Under the pieces are notes generated by a model. The model was not told the DNA's origin. It did no database searches and was given only the letters and a program-made list of their open reading frames with translations. Source: Lodderomyces elongisporus (taxonomy: Eukaryota > Ascomycota > Pichiomycetes > Serinales > Debaryomycetaceae). From it: DNA of 64,000 nucleotides. The translations under genes and the position numbers were made by a program. The stretch's first letter is position 1; each line of letters starts with the position of its first letter. The stretch covers positions 3,171,501-3,235,500 of the forward strand of contig NC_083673.1 of NCBI RefSeq assembly GCF_030384665.1, written 5' to 3'. Positions 19,792 to 29,409 of the stretch are shown here, piece after piece.

Positions 19792-22113
19792 ATGAAAATG
19801 ATGAGTTTAGGAAATGAAGATTCCGGCATCTCAGCTGAAGATGCCTCTTCAGTCAATGTGTCAGGCATGCACAACCACCTCAAGAGCGAAGACTCTTTGC
19901 ACCAACAACACCAACACCACCACCCCCACCCCCAACAGCAACAGCAGCAACAACAACAATACCAGCCCTCTTCAACCCCTGGGATAAACTCAACCTCAAA
20001 CCGCCATACTCCAATTGGCCACCAACAAACTCAACACTCAAACAATTCTCAATCGAGTTTGTACGACACCAATGGGTTGAATGCCGCATCTGCTGCTCAT
20101 CAAGTTAATGGTGCTCACTTGCAACCTCTTCACCATCAACAACAAGGGCAAACACCACAACAACAACAACAACAACAACAACAAGCGCAAACACCTCAAC
20201 AACAGCACCTCCACCAAATGCACACTCTTCCTCAACAACAACAACAACAACAACCACTCTCACACCACTATGGAATAGCCACTCAACAACATCAACCACC
20301 AGCACCTTCCTCCTCCTCTACATCATCACACCAACAACACTTGTCTCACTCTCAGCTGCACACTCCTCAACCATACCAACAAGTCACTACATCTACTGCT
20401 CATCCCTTAGCTCACTATGGTGCTGGTCAAAACCCACAACAGCAACAACCGCAACAGCAACAACAACAACAACAATATCACCAACAATTGCACCACCAAT
20501 TGTTGACGCCGAACCCATATCAGCAACAACAACAACCGCACTACACACAACAGCATCAACACATGCTTCCACACTTGTCTGGCGCTGCTTCCACTACTGG
20601 CCACGATACTCACGACCAGTTGAACCTTCAGTTTAATCCAATGGCCTACCAACAACAATCGCAACAACAACAATTGCACCACTTGGGCCATCAGATCCAA
20701 GGTGGCCAACATTTAGGTGGCGTTCCAGGTGTTCCAGGTGTTCCAGGCGTTCCAGGCGTTGCCGGTGTAGCGGGTGTAGCGGGTGTCGGTGGAGTAGGTA
20801 TTGGCAGTGGTGTTGCTAACCCTGTGACTGCTCCAATTCCCTCACTGCTCAACCACTTTGGCCACAACCAAATATCCCAATCGTTGCACCATACCCCACA
20901 ATCTACTCCTCAGCCAACTGCACAAGTTCCACAAGCTGTTAGGGGCAAGCAACCTCGCCAGACAAAGAAGCAAAAAGAACTTCAACAAAAGCAACAACAA
21001 CACCAGCAACAACAGCAACAACAACAACAACCACAAAATGTGATGGATGCTCACGCGCTTGCCCAGCAACACCATATGGAAATGTTGGCACGTGCAAGTC
21101 AAAACGAGTTGATGGAAACTTCAACGAGGAAAGTTGCTCCTAGATCAAGTGACTTGTTCCGTGTTGGACCTCCTTTCGGTATGATGGAGCAACACCAACC
21201 AGTGTACTTGAAATCCAACGATATGCCTGTATTACCGATGCTTCACGCAAGAATCGATCGTGGGTTTGAGATGGGCGAAACCGGTACTTGGATAGGATAC
21301 AAGAGAAACTACTTTACATTAGTTGCCTCGTTTAATTTCCAAAACTTGGACTTTAATAGATTCCTTGAAAATAGGTTCTACACATATGACACGTCGAACA
21401 AGAATGGAATGAATGGCAACGGCTCAAAGCTTCCAAACCACACGTCTTCTTCTTCTTCTTCATCATCATCATCATCGATGAACCAGCCACAGAACCATCC
21501 TCATCATCCACACCACCAGCATCATGCTGGTCAAACCAGATTGGACATTAGCTATTTTGCTATTCGATTAGTTGCTAAATGTTCAGATGATGATGTTGCC
21601 ATTTCTTTAATCCAACACACTGCGAAGAGAGATAAAGGTCCTCAATTCCCACCACCAATCTACCCTGCCTTGCCTGGTGACTTGCCCGATCATGATACTG
21701 TTCGTGCTAGTTGTAATAAGCGTAATGGTGGTAAGATTGAGCACATGAATAAGATTTTCTTCTTTGACAGAGCTCAATATTATAACGATTACAATCTTAA
21801 CCAGACCAACGACTCATCAATATTGAGAAACTATCCAAGTGACTCCATCTCTAAAGTTGCTAGATTTGAGAGAATACAATTCACGAGTTCAATTAGAGTC
21901 AAGAGCACACTGACCTCGGCGAGGTACTTTACTTTGAGCTGTGAACTTTTGGGAATAGTCGAGGATGAGGAGTTGCAAATCCAACCCATTTTGTTAGGGT
22001 CAGTTGAATCTCCACCATTGGTTATTAGAGGTAGATCACCTTCAAGCTACCACAAGGATAGAACTTCTGGGTACAGACCACCAACCAGTGCCTCACCTGC
22101 TGGTCACCAGTAG
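19792..22113 (+). CDS. NDT80: Ndt80-family transcription factor
   Basis: The 773-residue protein has a Gln/His-rich N-terminal half and a C-terminal Ndt80/PhoG DNA-binding domain (about residues 445-745). Diagnostic stretches are LFRVGPPFG, PMLHARIDRGFE, TWIGYKRNYFTLVASF, LDISYFAIRLVAKCSD, HTAKRDKGPQFPPP, FERIQFTSSIRVKSTLTSAR and YFTLSCELLG. In Candida, Ndt80 controls drug-efflux and sterol genes, hyphal growth and biofilm; in baker's yeast it switches on middle meiosis genes through the MSE. The long upstream region favours NDT80 over its Candida paralogue REP1, but this is not proven. Oddities are poly-Q blocks, a GVP/GVA tripeptide array (about 309-336), and a Ser/His-rich insert inside the DNA-binding domain (about 535-583). 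CTG codons would be serine. Confidence 0.8.
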   Translation: MKMMSLGNEDSGISAEDASSVNVSGMHNHLKSEDSLHQQHQHHHPHPQQQQQQQQQYQPSSTPGINSTSNRHTPIGHQQTQHSNNSQSSLYDTNGLNAASAAHQVNGAHLQPLHHQQQGQTPQQQQQQQQQAQTPQQQHLHQMHTLPQQQQQQQPLSHHYGIATQQHQPPAPSSSSTSSHQQHLSHSQLHTPQPYQQVTTSTAHPLAHYGAGQNPQQQQPQQQQQQQQYHQQLHHQLLTPNPYQQQQQPHYTQQHQHMLPHLSGAASTTGHDTHDQLNLQFNPMAYQQQSQQQQLHHLGHQIQGGQHLGGVPGVPGVPGVPGVAGVAGVAGVGGVGIGSGVANPVTAPIPSLLNHFGHNQISQSLHHTPQSTPQPTAQVPQAVRGKQPRQTKKQKELQQKQQQHQQQQQQQQQPQNVMDAHALAQQHHMEMLARASQNELMETSTRKVAPRSSDLFRVGPPFGMMEQHQPVYLKSNDMPVLPMLHARIDRGFEMGETGTWIGYKRNYFTLVASFNFQNLDFNRFLENRFYTYDTSNKNGMNGNGSKLPNHTSSSSSSSSSSSMNQPQNHPHHPHHQHHAGQTRLDISYFAIRLVAKCSDDDVAISLIQHTAKRDKGPQFPPPIYPALPGDLPDHDTVRASCNKRNGGKIEHMNKIFFFDRAQYYNDYNLNQTNDSSILRNYPSDSISKVARFERIQFTSSIRVKSTLTSARYFTLSCELLGIVEDEELQIQPILLGSVESPPLVIRGRSPSSYHKDRTSGYRPPTSASPAGHQ
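20719..20808 (+). repeat. In-frame GVP/GVA tandem array in NDT80
   Basis: Nine-base units of the type GGYGTTCCA repeat and then change to GGTGTAGCG-type units, encoding Gly-Val-Pro tripeptides followed by Gly-Val-Ala tripeptides. The result is an elastin-like low-complexity segment between poly-Q blocks and the DNA-binding domain. Seen directly. Confidence 0.85.
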
Positions 22114-24065
22114 ATGAAATACAGAGGTTGATGAATTTCAATTAGACTTTGCTTTTGTAGCTTCATCTTTATTTGTTTTTTGTGTTGTGATGCTTAATGA
22201 TGTTGTTTAGCTTAAGCTGGGCAAGGAGGAGGGGGGAAGGAAGGTTCTTTTTTTCCCTCTCTTTCTACTTGGCTACATACTAGCTTGTTTGCCTGTTGTT
22301 TGATTGATTTTAAAGAAGAAGAAGAAGAAGAAGAAGAAGAAGAAGAAGAAGAAGAAGAAGAAGAAGAAGAAGAAGAAGAAGAAGAAGAAGAAGAAGAAGA
22401 AGAAGAAGAAGAAGAAGAAGATTTCGTTTCTGACATCCCTTCCACCCTATTCCAACCTTCTCCGTTCCCCCCAAAAAAATTTATTAGAAAAATGAGATAT
22501 AAAAACTAAGAAGAAAACAAAAAAAAAGAGGCTCGAGAGTTTAATATCTCGATGCTTTTGTATTATATTGTTACACATACCTAGGAAGCTTATTGAATGT
22601 TTTGGAAATATGGACGCACGAGTAAAGAAAAAGATGGCTTTGTTTCTTTTCTTTTTTTTTATTTCTTTTGGGCTTTTCATATACTTTTTTTCCAAATAGA
22701 TATGGCTACTTTTAAATATTACCCATAAAACCCTTTTTTTAAATTTTTGTAAATTTTTGCAATTTTTGTAATTTTTGTAAATTTTTTTAATTTTGTTCTC
22801 TTCTCTCCTTTCTTTCTTTTCTCTTAAAACCTTACTGTGATATCCATACTATACATTGGAAAGAGTTCTCAAAAGATAGTTTAAAATGAAGTTGGTCTGT
22901 ATATTGTTTTCTCTATGGTGCACAACATTGTAATTAAAGTGACTGGTGGTCATCTATATAATGATTAGTTATTGATATATGTGCATTCTTTTTTTTTTTC
23001 GCATCATTTGGTTAGAAGCAAAAAAGAGAAAAAGGTCTTCATCTTACCCCACAAAAAAAAAAAATTTTTTTTCTCTGCACGAAAGTACAAAAAATAAAAG
23101 AGAAATGCATTCTTGAAAAAAATTTTTTTTCATCCTCGAATCAATTAAAAACAAACTGTTTGTAAATGTTTAGTGATCTGTTTTTTCTTTTTCTTTTTCT
23201 TACTCTAGTGCTTTTTCTACTCTTCTATAATATCTTTTAAACATGTAAATAGCTGGTAGGGTGCAAAATCAAAAAAAAAACCATAAGCGTAGCACCTGTG
23301 GCCTCTCTCCTAACACATTAATATTTTATACAAAGAAAAAAGTGGGGTCGCTACCAACTGTCTTTTCTTGACAATAAAAAGTGGGAGCATCACCTTTCTC
23401 TTTAACTTTGTCTCTCTTTGTCTCTTTCTCTTTGTCTCTCTTTACAAAATAGTATTGAGGTGCAGTAACTTAGTAAGTAAGTTTCTTAGTTGGTTGGTTG
23501 GTTATTCTTTTTTCCCTTTCTCTCTCCTTCATATTTTTTCTTTCTTATTTTTTTTTTTTTATTTTTTTTTATTTTTTTTTATTTTTTTTTGAAACTGAGC
23601 TGTAACCAACAGAGTTTCTTCCATTGTTAATATAGTCCTTGGGAGAAAGATTAGAAAGAATAAAAGGGTCAGATAGTGCCTGAGAGATAGTTAATCCATT
23701 CACCTCTTTTGTTTTCTTTTGTTTTGTTTTGTTCTTTTCTTATTTCTTTTTTGCTTTGCTTTGCTTTGTTTTGCATTGTTTTAAAAAGTTTTTATTATAC
23801 TTGGAACTTTTAGACTGGGGTTCACAAAGTACTGGAGTATCACCCCTCCTCCCCTCCCCCCCCACTACTCAATTTATCAGCAATATTTTCACATTACTCG
23901 AGAACACCTCGGAACAAAACAACTCTTATCTCCAATAGTTTTTCCCAAACAAACTTTGCTTAAATACGCCAAATTTCACAACTTTCAACTCCATAGCTAA
24001 CAAAACTGTGTTACACTCTAGAAATTAGGAAGCAATCGTCTGTTTATAAGTATACCTGCACCTGA
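22114..24065. other. Intergenic region NDT80-LEU5
   Basis: This 1.95 kb contains the NDT80 3' region, the long AAG array (listed separately), AATTTTTGTA-type repeats near 22735-22795, many poly-A and poly-T runs (TTTTTTTTTA units near 23548-23590), CTTTG/TCTCTTTG repeats near 23405-23442 and the LEU5 promoter. ORFs across the AAG array would encode only poly-Glu, poly-Lys or poly-Ser. No RNA gene is recognised. Confidence 0.5.
22313..22420. repeat. (AAG)36 trinucleotide array
   Basis: About 108 bp of uninterrupted AAG/GAA repeats, 36 units, lies about 200 bp downstream of the NDT80 stop codon. GAA/TTC arrays of this size can form triplex DNA and are prone to length change. Seen directly; unit number assumes correct assembly. 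Confidence 0.95.
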
Positions 24066-25553
24066 ATGTCAGAAACCGCACTACTGCGAAATGCAACTCC
24101 TGTGTCAACACCATCACCATCTAAAACAACAACAACAACAACAACAACACCAACAACAACAGCATCTATATTGTCGACCGAAAATTACCCAAGCATGTCT
24201 ACTTCAAATACAGGGAATGTGCTAGTTTCAATACCAACCTCAAGAATGCCAACACCATCACCACCACCACCACCATCACCCTCATCATATTCTTCCACCA
24301 CCACCTCCTCCTCCTCCTCTTCGTCATCATTTCCACTGGAGGCTTCCCACGGAGATAATACCAACACCAGCTCTACTACAGCTTCAACCACAGCAGAATA
24401 CAATATCAGCCACCAAACAATACCTCATCCGGGCTACTACTCAAACGACCAGTCTACTCCGATAGAAAGTATTAAAGTCATAGACAAACAAAGTCTACAA
24501 TATGTCATTTTACTGGGGATAGCAGGCGGAGTTGCCGGCTCTTGTGCAAAGACGCTAGTTGCCCCCTTGGACCGAATAAAGATTCTTTTCCAAACATCAA
24601 ACCCTGAATTTATCAAATATAGAGGCACTTTTCGCGGTCTTATAGACGCAGGCAAAAGGATATGGAAGAGCGATGGTGTATGGGGACTATACCAAGGTCA
24701 TTCGATTACATTATTACGTATATTCCCATACGCAGCGATCAAGTTTGTTGCATACGAGCAAATAAGACAGATTCTCATTCCAAATGACTTGTACGAGACG
24801 GCCGGAAGAAGATTTATGTCGGGTTCCTTATCTGGTTTAGCGTCTGTGTTTTTAACATATCCTTTAGATTTGATTCGAGTGAGATTGGCGTACGAGACAA
24901 GGAACCTTCTGCACCCCAGAGCACACCTGGGTCACTCACAATTTTCAAAGCACCACAAGGGTAGAATATATGATACCATTAAACTCATTTTCAACGAAAA
25001 CCCGCCTATTAGGTCTAATGATCCCGAATGGTATAGAGTTACAAGACACATCTTGCCTCGAGGCATTCAGAAAATCAGTAACTTTTATCGAGGTTTTGCA
25101 CCGACAATAATGGGGATGATCCCGTATGCTGGTGTGAGCTTTTACACACATGATTTATTGCACGATATCTTGAGATCAAAATGGTTGAGTAAATATACAG
25201 TGCAACCAAAGTCGAAAAAAAGTAGTGAAGATATATACAAAAAGACAAAGTCTACTAGAGAATCGAGAGCGCCGCTCAAGGCATATGCTCAGTTGGCTGC
25301 TGGTGGCTTGGCCGGATTATGTTCACAAACTGCAGCATACCCATTTGAAGTTATTAGGAGAAGGATGCAGGTTGGCGGTGCAGTGAATGGTGGCAATTTT
25401 CTTAGCTTTAGAAAGACAGCACTGTTGATATACAAAGAGAGTGGATTCCGTGGCTTCTTTGTTGGATTGAGTATCGGATACATGAAGGTGGTGCCCATGG
25501 TTGCATGTTCCTTTTTTGTTTATGAGCGTATGAAAAAGTTCTTGGGAATTTAA
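24066..25553 (+). CDS. LEU5: Mitochondrial carrier Leu5 (coenzyme A transporter)
   Basis: The 495-residue product is a mitochondrial inner-membrane carrier with the three signature PX[D/E]XX[K/R] repeats: PLDRIK (about 169), PLDLIR (about 266) and PFEVIR (about 426). Leu5-type stretches are prominent, for example GSCAKTLVAPLDRIKILFQTSNP and GLYQGHSITLLRIFPYAAIKFVAYEQIR. Leu5 is needed for accumulation of CoA in the matrix and hence for leucine synthesis and respiration. The carrier domain begins near residue 145; before it is a Thr/Ser/Pro-rich low-complexity extension that makes the protein longer than Leu5 of baker's yeast (357 residues). No in-frame Met lies close to the carrier domain, so the extension seems real. 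Confidence 0.9.
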   Translation: MSETALLRNATPVSTPSPSKTTTTTTTTPTTTASILSTENYPSMSTSNTGNVLVSIPTSRMPTPSPPPPPSPSSYSSTTTSSSSSSSSFPLEASHGDNTNTSSTTASTTAEYNISHQTIPHPGYYSNDQSTPIESIKVIDKQSLQYVILLGIAGGVAGSCAKTLVAPLDRIKILFQTSNPEFIKYRGTFRGLIDAGKRIWKSDGVWGLYQGHSITLLRIFPYAAIKFVAYEQIRQILIPNDLYETAGRRFMSGSLSGLASVFLTYPLDLIRVRLAYETRNLLHPRAHLGHSQFSKHHKGRIYDTIKLIFNENPPIRSNDPEWYRVTRHILPRGIQKISNFYRGFAPTIMGMIPYAGVSFYTHDLLHDILRSKWLSKYTVQPKSKKSSEDIYKKTKSTRESRAPLKAYAQLAAGGLAGLCSQTAAYPFEVIRRRMQVGGAVNGGNFLSFRKTALLIYKESGFRGFFVGLSIGYMKVVPMVACSFFVYERMKKFLGI

Positions 25554-25834
25554 CCAGAACAAAGTCGAATAAAGTAAACATAAGTAAAGTAGAGTAGAAT
25601 GTAGATAGATACGATAAATGGATAGAAATGATAATGCACATTATGAAAGAAAGCCTTGAAATTAATTTTTTCTTCTCCTTCCATTTTCCCTTCAAAGTCA
25701 AAGGAATAATTTTTATACTTAAACGCTACATCAACATCCACTATTAATGTCTAGTTCTTTTTTTTTTTCTTTTTTTTCTGTTTCTTTTCTGGCATCACTT
25801 TGTATATACAGATACATGTATGATTTTGTATGTT

Positions 25835-25865
<31 letters not shown>

Positions 25866-25937
25866 ATATACATATAAAAATGTTTTCTAATCGCCATTTA
25901 CAATTTTGACAAAAAAAAGAGTCGATGCTGCACAAAC
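25554..25937. other. Convergent 3' region LEU5/NAT2
   Basis: The two genes converge here. The stretch holds poly-T runs, a TTTC tetranucleotide array at about 25835-25866 and TATATACATATA sequences that can serve as yeast polyadenylation efficiency elements. No gene is seen. Confidence 0.5.
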
Positions 25938-26669
25938 CTAAAAGAACCACCACCACTTTCTTTTGCCAGGTCGACTACCAAATTTCGGGTTAGATGCAGT
26001 AAAATCATTAATACCCGATTTTGCTAGATCTTTGGCCAATTTGGCACTAGTTCTTAATTTATCTTGTCCAATTCTAAAACCCCACGATCTCAACAACTTC
26101 ACAACACTAGGTGTGATTGCCGCAGTTATTGGTAAACGAATAAATATCAAACTCTTGTGCAATCCATAAGCAATAAGGAATTCTGTCCATGAAAATTGGC
26201 TTTTGAGATATCCCACCATACTCTGCATATTTTCTTTTTCTTTCTGCTTGTTGGCACGAGCATTGGGGTCTTTCCCTTCTTCTATACGCTCGTGTATTTC
26301 CTCAATCTCTTGCTTTCTTTGTAATTCTTCATCACTCAACCCATATCCAAACTGTTGCTTAACTTTATTTTCGTAGTATTCAATTTTCTCTTTACCCATA
26401 GAATGCACAAGTACATAACATATAGGCAAATCGACAAAGGAAAGCGCAAGGTATACACCCAATGCAGGGTACCCGTATTCCTTCATCAAAGCTTTAATAC
26501 CTTGAGGTTTCTTAGGTGGTGGATGAGTACCATTTGGTGTGGTAGTTGTAGTTGATTGAAAGCGACGGCGTAAGAGATGAGAACGCAACGACCGAAATGT
26601 GAATGGTTTGTACGAAGAATTGAGACCTAGCTGAAACCCAAGTCGCCTCAAGGGATTGAACGTGTACAT
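25938..26669 (-). CDS. NAT2: Mitochondrial DUF1279 (FAM210-like) membrane protein Nat2
   Basis: The 243-residue protein begins with a basic, Arg/Ser/Phe-rich presequence (RRLGFQLG...RSLRSHLLRRRFQS) typical of mitochondrial import. A DUF1279 domain follows: KALMKEYGYPALGVYLALSFVDLPICYVLVHSMG (about 59-92, a membrane segment) and, after a charged coiled stretch, FSWTEFLIAYGLHKSLIFIRLPITAAITPSVVKLLRSWGF (about 158-199). Yeast Nat2 and animal FAM210 proteins share this domain and lie in mitochondria, where FAM210 proteins affect mitochondrial translation and protein levels. The charged segment between the halves is rich in Glu, Lys and Arg. The exact biochemical role is not known. Confidence 0.78.
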   Translation of the reverse strand: MYTFNPLRRLGFQLGLNSSYKPFTFRSLRSHLLRRRFQSTTTTTPNGTHPPPKKPQGIKALMKEYGYPALGVYLALSFVDLPICYVLVHSMGKEKIEYYENKVKQQFGYGLSDEELQRKQEIEEIHERIEEGKDPNARANKQKEKENMQSMVGYLKSQFSWTEFLIAYGLHKSLIFIRLPITAAITPSVVKLLRSWGFRIGQDKLRTSAKLAKDLAKSGINDFTASNPKFGSRPGKRKWWWFF

Positions 26670-27376
26670 TGCAGCAACAAGCTTTAAGATGAAAATAAAC
26701 CAACTATTATGGTAGTGGTAGCGGCAGTGGCAGTATTAGTGGTAGTGGAGTTAATCAAATTGATGGCGAAACAGTTACAAGTTTGACAAAATGAGTAGAG
26801 AGTGTAGTTACGGATGGTGACTTTTTTTTTTCTTCCTTCATTTCGTCCCCCTCCCTTCTGGAACCTCGATTGCGGCGTGCCTCCCAAGCTAACTTGCTTT
26901 AAAGAAGCACTTCTCCGCCCCCCCTCCTTTGGGGCCGCGGAAAATCTAGAACTTTGCGCTGCTCCATGTTTCGCAGTCTAAAAGCAACGTTTGCGGAATT
27001 AAAGAAATAGAGAAATAGAGAAATAGAGAAATAGAGAAATAGAGAAATAGAGAAATAGAAACAAAACAAAAAAAAAAACAAAAGAAAAGCGGAAGAGGTA
27101 CTGGATATCACCAATTCCGGTCTGGCATTAGCTCCGTAGAACAAAGAGTACTATCGATATAAATCTATATATGAATTGGTTTGGGTACAAATATGCAAAT
27201 TTACTGTTGTTTTAAAATTGGGTGGGTTTTTTCTTTTTTTTTGTTTTTTTTTTTTTGGAAACAAATGTGTGTTGCTAACCTCCCTGTCCACTTCCAAAAA
27301 AACAAAAACTAAAACAAAAGCAAAAACTTACAAGCATTTTAGCATTGTAATTCATTCTGTGATATATGCTATGCTT
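26670..27376. other. Intergenic region NAT2-TCD gene
   Basis: It holds the NAT2 promoter and the 3' end of the neighbouring dehydratase gene. A period-8 AAATAGAG array lies at 27005-27060, a GTGGTAGTGGTAGC-type repeat near 26708-26750, and G/C-rich patches near 26845-26950. No gene is seen. Confidence 0.5.
27005..27060. repeat. Period-8 tandem array AAATAGAG x7
   Basis: Seven near-perfect copies of an eight-base unit occur head to tail upstream of NAT2. Seen directly. Confidence 0.9.
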
Positions 27377-28726
27377 CTATCTAAATGTTGAATAGTAAGC
27401 CTCATCTTCAAATCTCTTTTTCACTTTCTCAATAACTTCGGCGGGGTATACGTCTTCAATCGTCTCACCACCCAAAATCACTCGTTTCTCGTGGTTCCTC
27501 TGTTCTTCCTTTGTCATCACCACCACATTCTGACAACTTATTTGTTGCTTAGGATCCCAGCGACACAATGTCAATCTTGTAGAGAAATTGGAGATTGGAG
27601 ATTTACCTTTGAACACTTCTTCCAATATATAGCTCGCGTCTGTCACTGAGATCTGCACTTTCAGCTCCTCTACGCCAATCCTATACTGCTGTGCTGCCAA
27701 GCTCTTGATAAGGTCATCATAGATCTTGTACCTGTTTTTTCCTTCAATAGGCTCCATAGGATATCCCGCCACAGTAGTCAATATAAATGTTGCAATCGCA
27801 AGACCAAACATACCTGGCATTGTTCCCAACACTGGTAAAATGCGGACCCTGAAATCCTGCAACGCCGAAAGCTCATTAACACGTCCCTTTTCGAATTCTT
27901 CATCGGGTAATGGAAGAAGTTTGGCTTTCCTTGGATCTGGTTTTTCGGCTGAAAAAATCATAGGAATACCTTCAACTATGCCTCTTTTCTTCAAAACAAT
28001 TCTGATTTTTTTAGCAAGTGGATCCTCTTCGGTTTTGGAAATATCCGCAAGGTTTATTCTAGTTGGGTCAGACTTTGTAGCTGCACCAGCCGATGACACG
28101 ATTGGTATCTCATGCTTATAACAATAAGTCAACAAATCACATTTTGTGTCAAAATTATCGATACAATCAACAACATATGTAGGTTTAAACTCATTACCAA
28201 ATATCAACTCATCTGCAGAGTCGAGATTCCATAACTTGTTGTGCACATCAATATCTATCCAGGGAGCAATTTCCAATAAATGCGTTTTCAAACAGTCGAC
28301 CTTAGGTGTTCCCACATCTTTTAAATTCGCCACGGAATGACGGTTCAAAGAGCTTAGCGAGACTTGGTCAAAATCAATAATTCTCAATTTTTCAACACCT
28401 GAACGCGCAAGCATTGTTGCAACCCAGGAACCAACACCTCCTGCACCTACCACAACGATCCTTTGATCTCTCACTTTTTGCATCCCGTCTTCTGTTAAAA
28501 ATGCATAGTTCCTAGCCAACTGTTCTCGAATAAGCTCTTCAGAATAGTTGGCTTTTTTACCAAACTTTTTCGTTTTGTGACCTTGGTTGTCATTGTCACC
28601 AACCGTTTGGGACTTCTTCTTAATTAGAGATGTAGCATCTTTGTAAGTATGATAGAGTTCCACTAGAGCTACTGTAGCTGCAGCTGTTGCAAGCACTGTT
28701 AAGAAAGTATGGTGGATTGGAGGCAT
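27377..28726 (-). CDS. tRNA threonylcarbamoyladenosine dehydratase, Tcd1/Tcd2 family (E1-like)
   Basis: The product (449 residues from the first ATG at 28726) has the ThiF/E1-like nucleotide-binding fold. It shows RIVVVGAGGVGSWVATMLARSG (about 90-111), RIIDFDQVSLSSLNRHSVA (about 117-135) and VVDCIDNFDTKCDLLTYC (about 187-204). This set, including the NRH segment, is that of CsdL/Tcd enzymes, which use ATP to cyclise t6A37 of ANN-decoding tRNAs to ct6A. The N-terminal hydrophobic segment (HHTFLTVLATAAATVALVEL, about 5-24) fits the outer-mitochondrial-membrane location of yeast Tcd1 and Tcd2. Which of the two paralogues this is cannot be decided. An in-frame TTG upstream (28756) is not needed as a start. 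Confidence 0.88.
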   Translation of the reverse strand: MPPIHHTFLTVLATAAATVALVELYHTYKDATSLIKKKSQTVGDNDNQGHKTKKFGKKANYSEELIREQLARNYAFLTEDGMQKVRDQRIVVVGAGGVGSWVATMLARSGVEKLRIIDFDQVSLSSLNRHSVANLKDVGTPKVDCLKTHLLEIAPWIDIDVHNKLWNLDSADELIFGNEFKPTYVVDCIDNFDTKCDLLTYCYKHEIPIVSSAGAATKSDPTRINLADISKTEEDPLAKKIRIVLKKRGIVEGIPMIFSAEKPDPRKAKLLPLPDEEFEKGRVNELSALQDFRVRILPVLGTMPGMFGLAIATFILTTVAGYPMEPIEGKNRYKIYDDLIKSLAAQQYRIGVEELKVQISVTDASYILEEVFKGKSPISNFSTRLTLCRWDPKQQISCQNVVVMTKEEQRNHEKRVILGGETIEDVYPAEVIEKVKKRFEDEAYYSTFR

Positions 28727-29409
28727 GTATATCGCTACTATGACCGAGCTGTTCAAGGTTATATTTTACTTTTGATTTTTATATAAAAATTTCAATCGGT
28801 TTTGTGATGAGACATTTTTCGCTTCATCTCAACGCGATGGTGATGATGAAAGTTTGGGGGAGAAGAGAGAGAGAGGAAGGGGGGGGGGGGGGGGAAATGG
28901 GGGTGAAATGGTTTAAGTGAGAAGGAAGTGTCTGAAGTGGTAATGCGCGAAGTTGGGCACAAGAGCTTGATTTTGAGTTGGAACCACTTAAGCGGTTGAG
29001 ATTGCCAAACGAATAAACAAACAAGCAAACAAGTAAAAACAAAAAAAGGTAACAAAAATTATAGAAAAATAGTGAGAATAATAAAGAATGAAAGTCGTGT
29101 GAGTGATTTATACTGCCTTTCATAGTGTAGCTAAATAAAGCTTCTCATAATATGTCATTAATTGTTGAAAGCCATTTGACAAAAACTATTCTTACCAGGA
29201 ACTGCATGGACAGAGAGAGAGAGAGAGTGAGAGACACAGACAGATGGACAGACAGACAGATAGACAGAGAAAGCTTGTAATTGAATGAATTTGTTATCAT
29301 GAGCAAAGAGAGTGGGAAAAACGAAAAAGAATGAACAAAAAGACAAGACGAAGCATTTGAAAGATAGTAACATACAATATCAAATTAACAACAAGAAATC
29401 TATAGAAGT
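28727..29409. other. Intergenic region TCD gene-uricase
   Basis: This is the promoter of the dehydratase gene plus the uricase 3' region. It contains a G16 tract at 28879-28894 within a longer purine run, and GAGA/GACAGA repeats near 29210-29272. No gene is seen; short ORFs across the C-rich strand are low complexity. Confidence 0.5.

Noticed and set aside
22285..22509. ORFs on both strands across the AAG array (poly-Glu, poly-Lys, poly-Ser)
   Set aside because: They are produced by the trinucleotide repeat in every frame and have no unique sequence.
28804..28940. Possible box C/D snoRNA (TGATGAG ... CTGA)
   Set aside because: The boxes are about 130 nt apart with a G16 tract between them and no terminal stem; not convincing.
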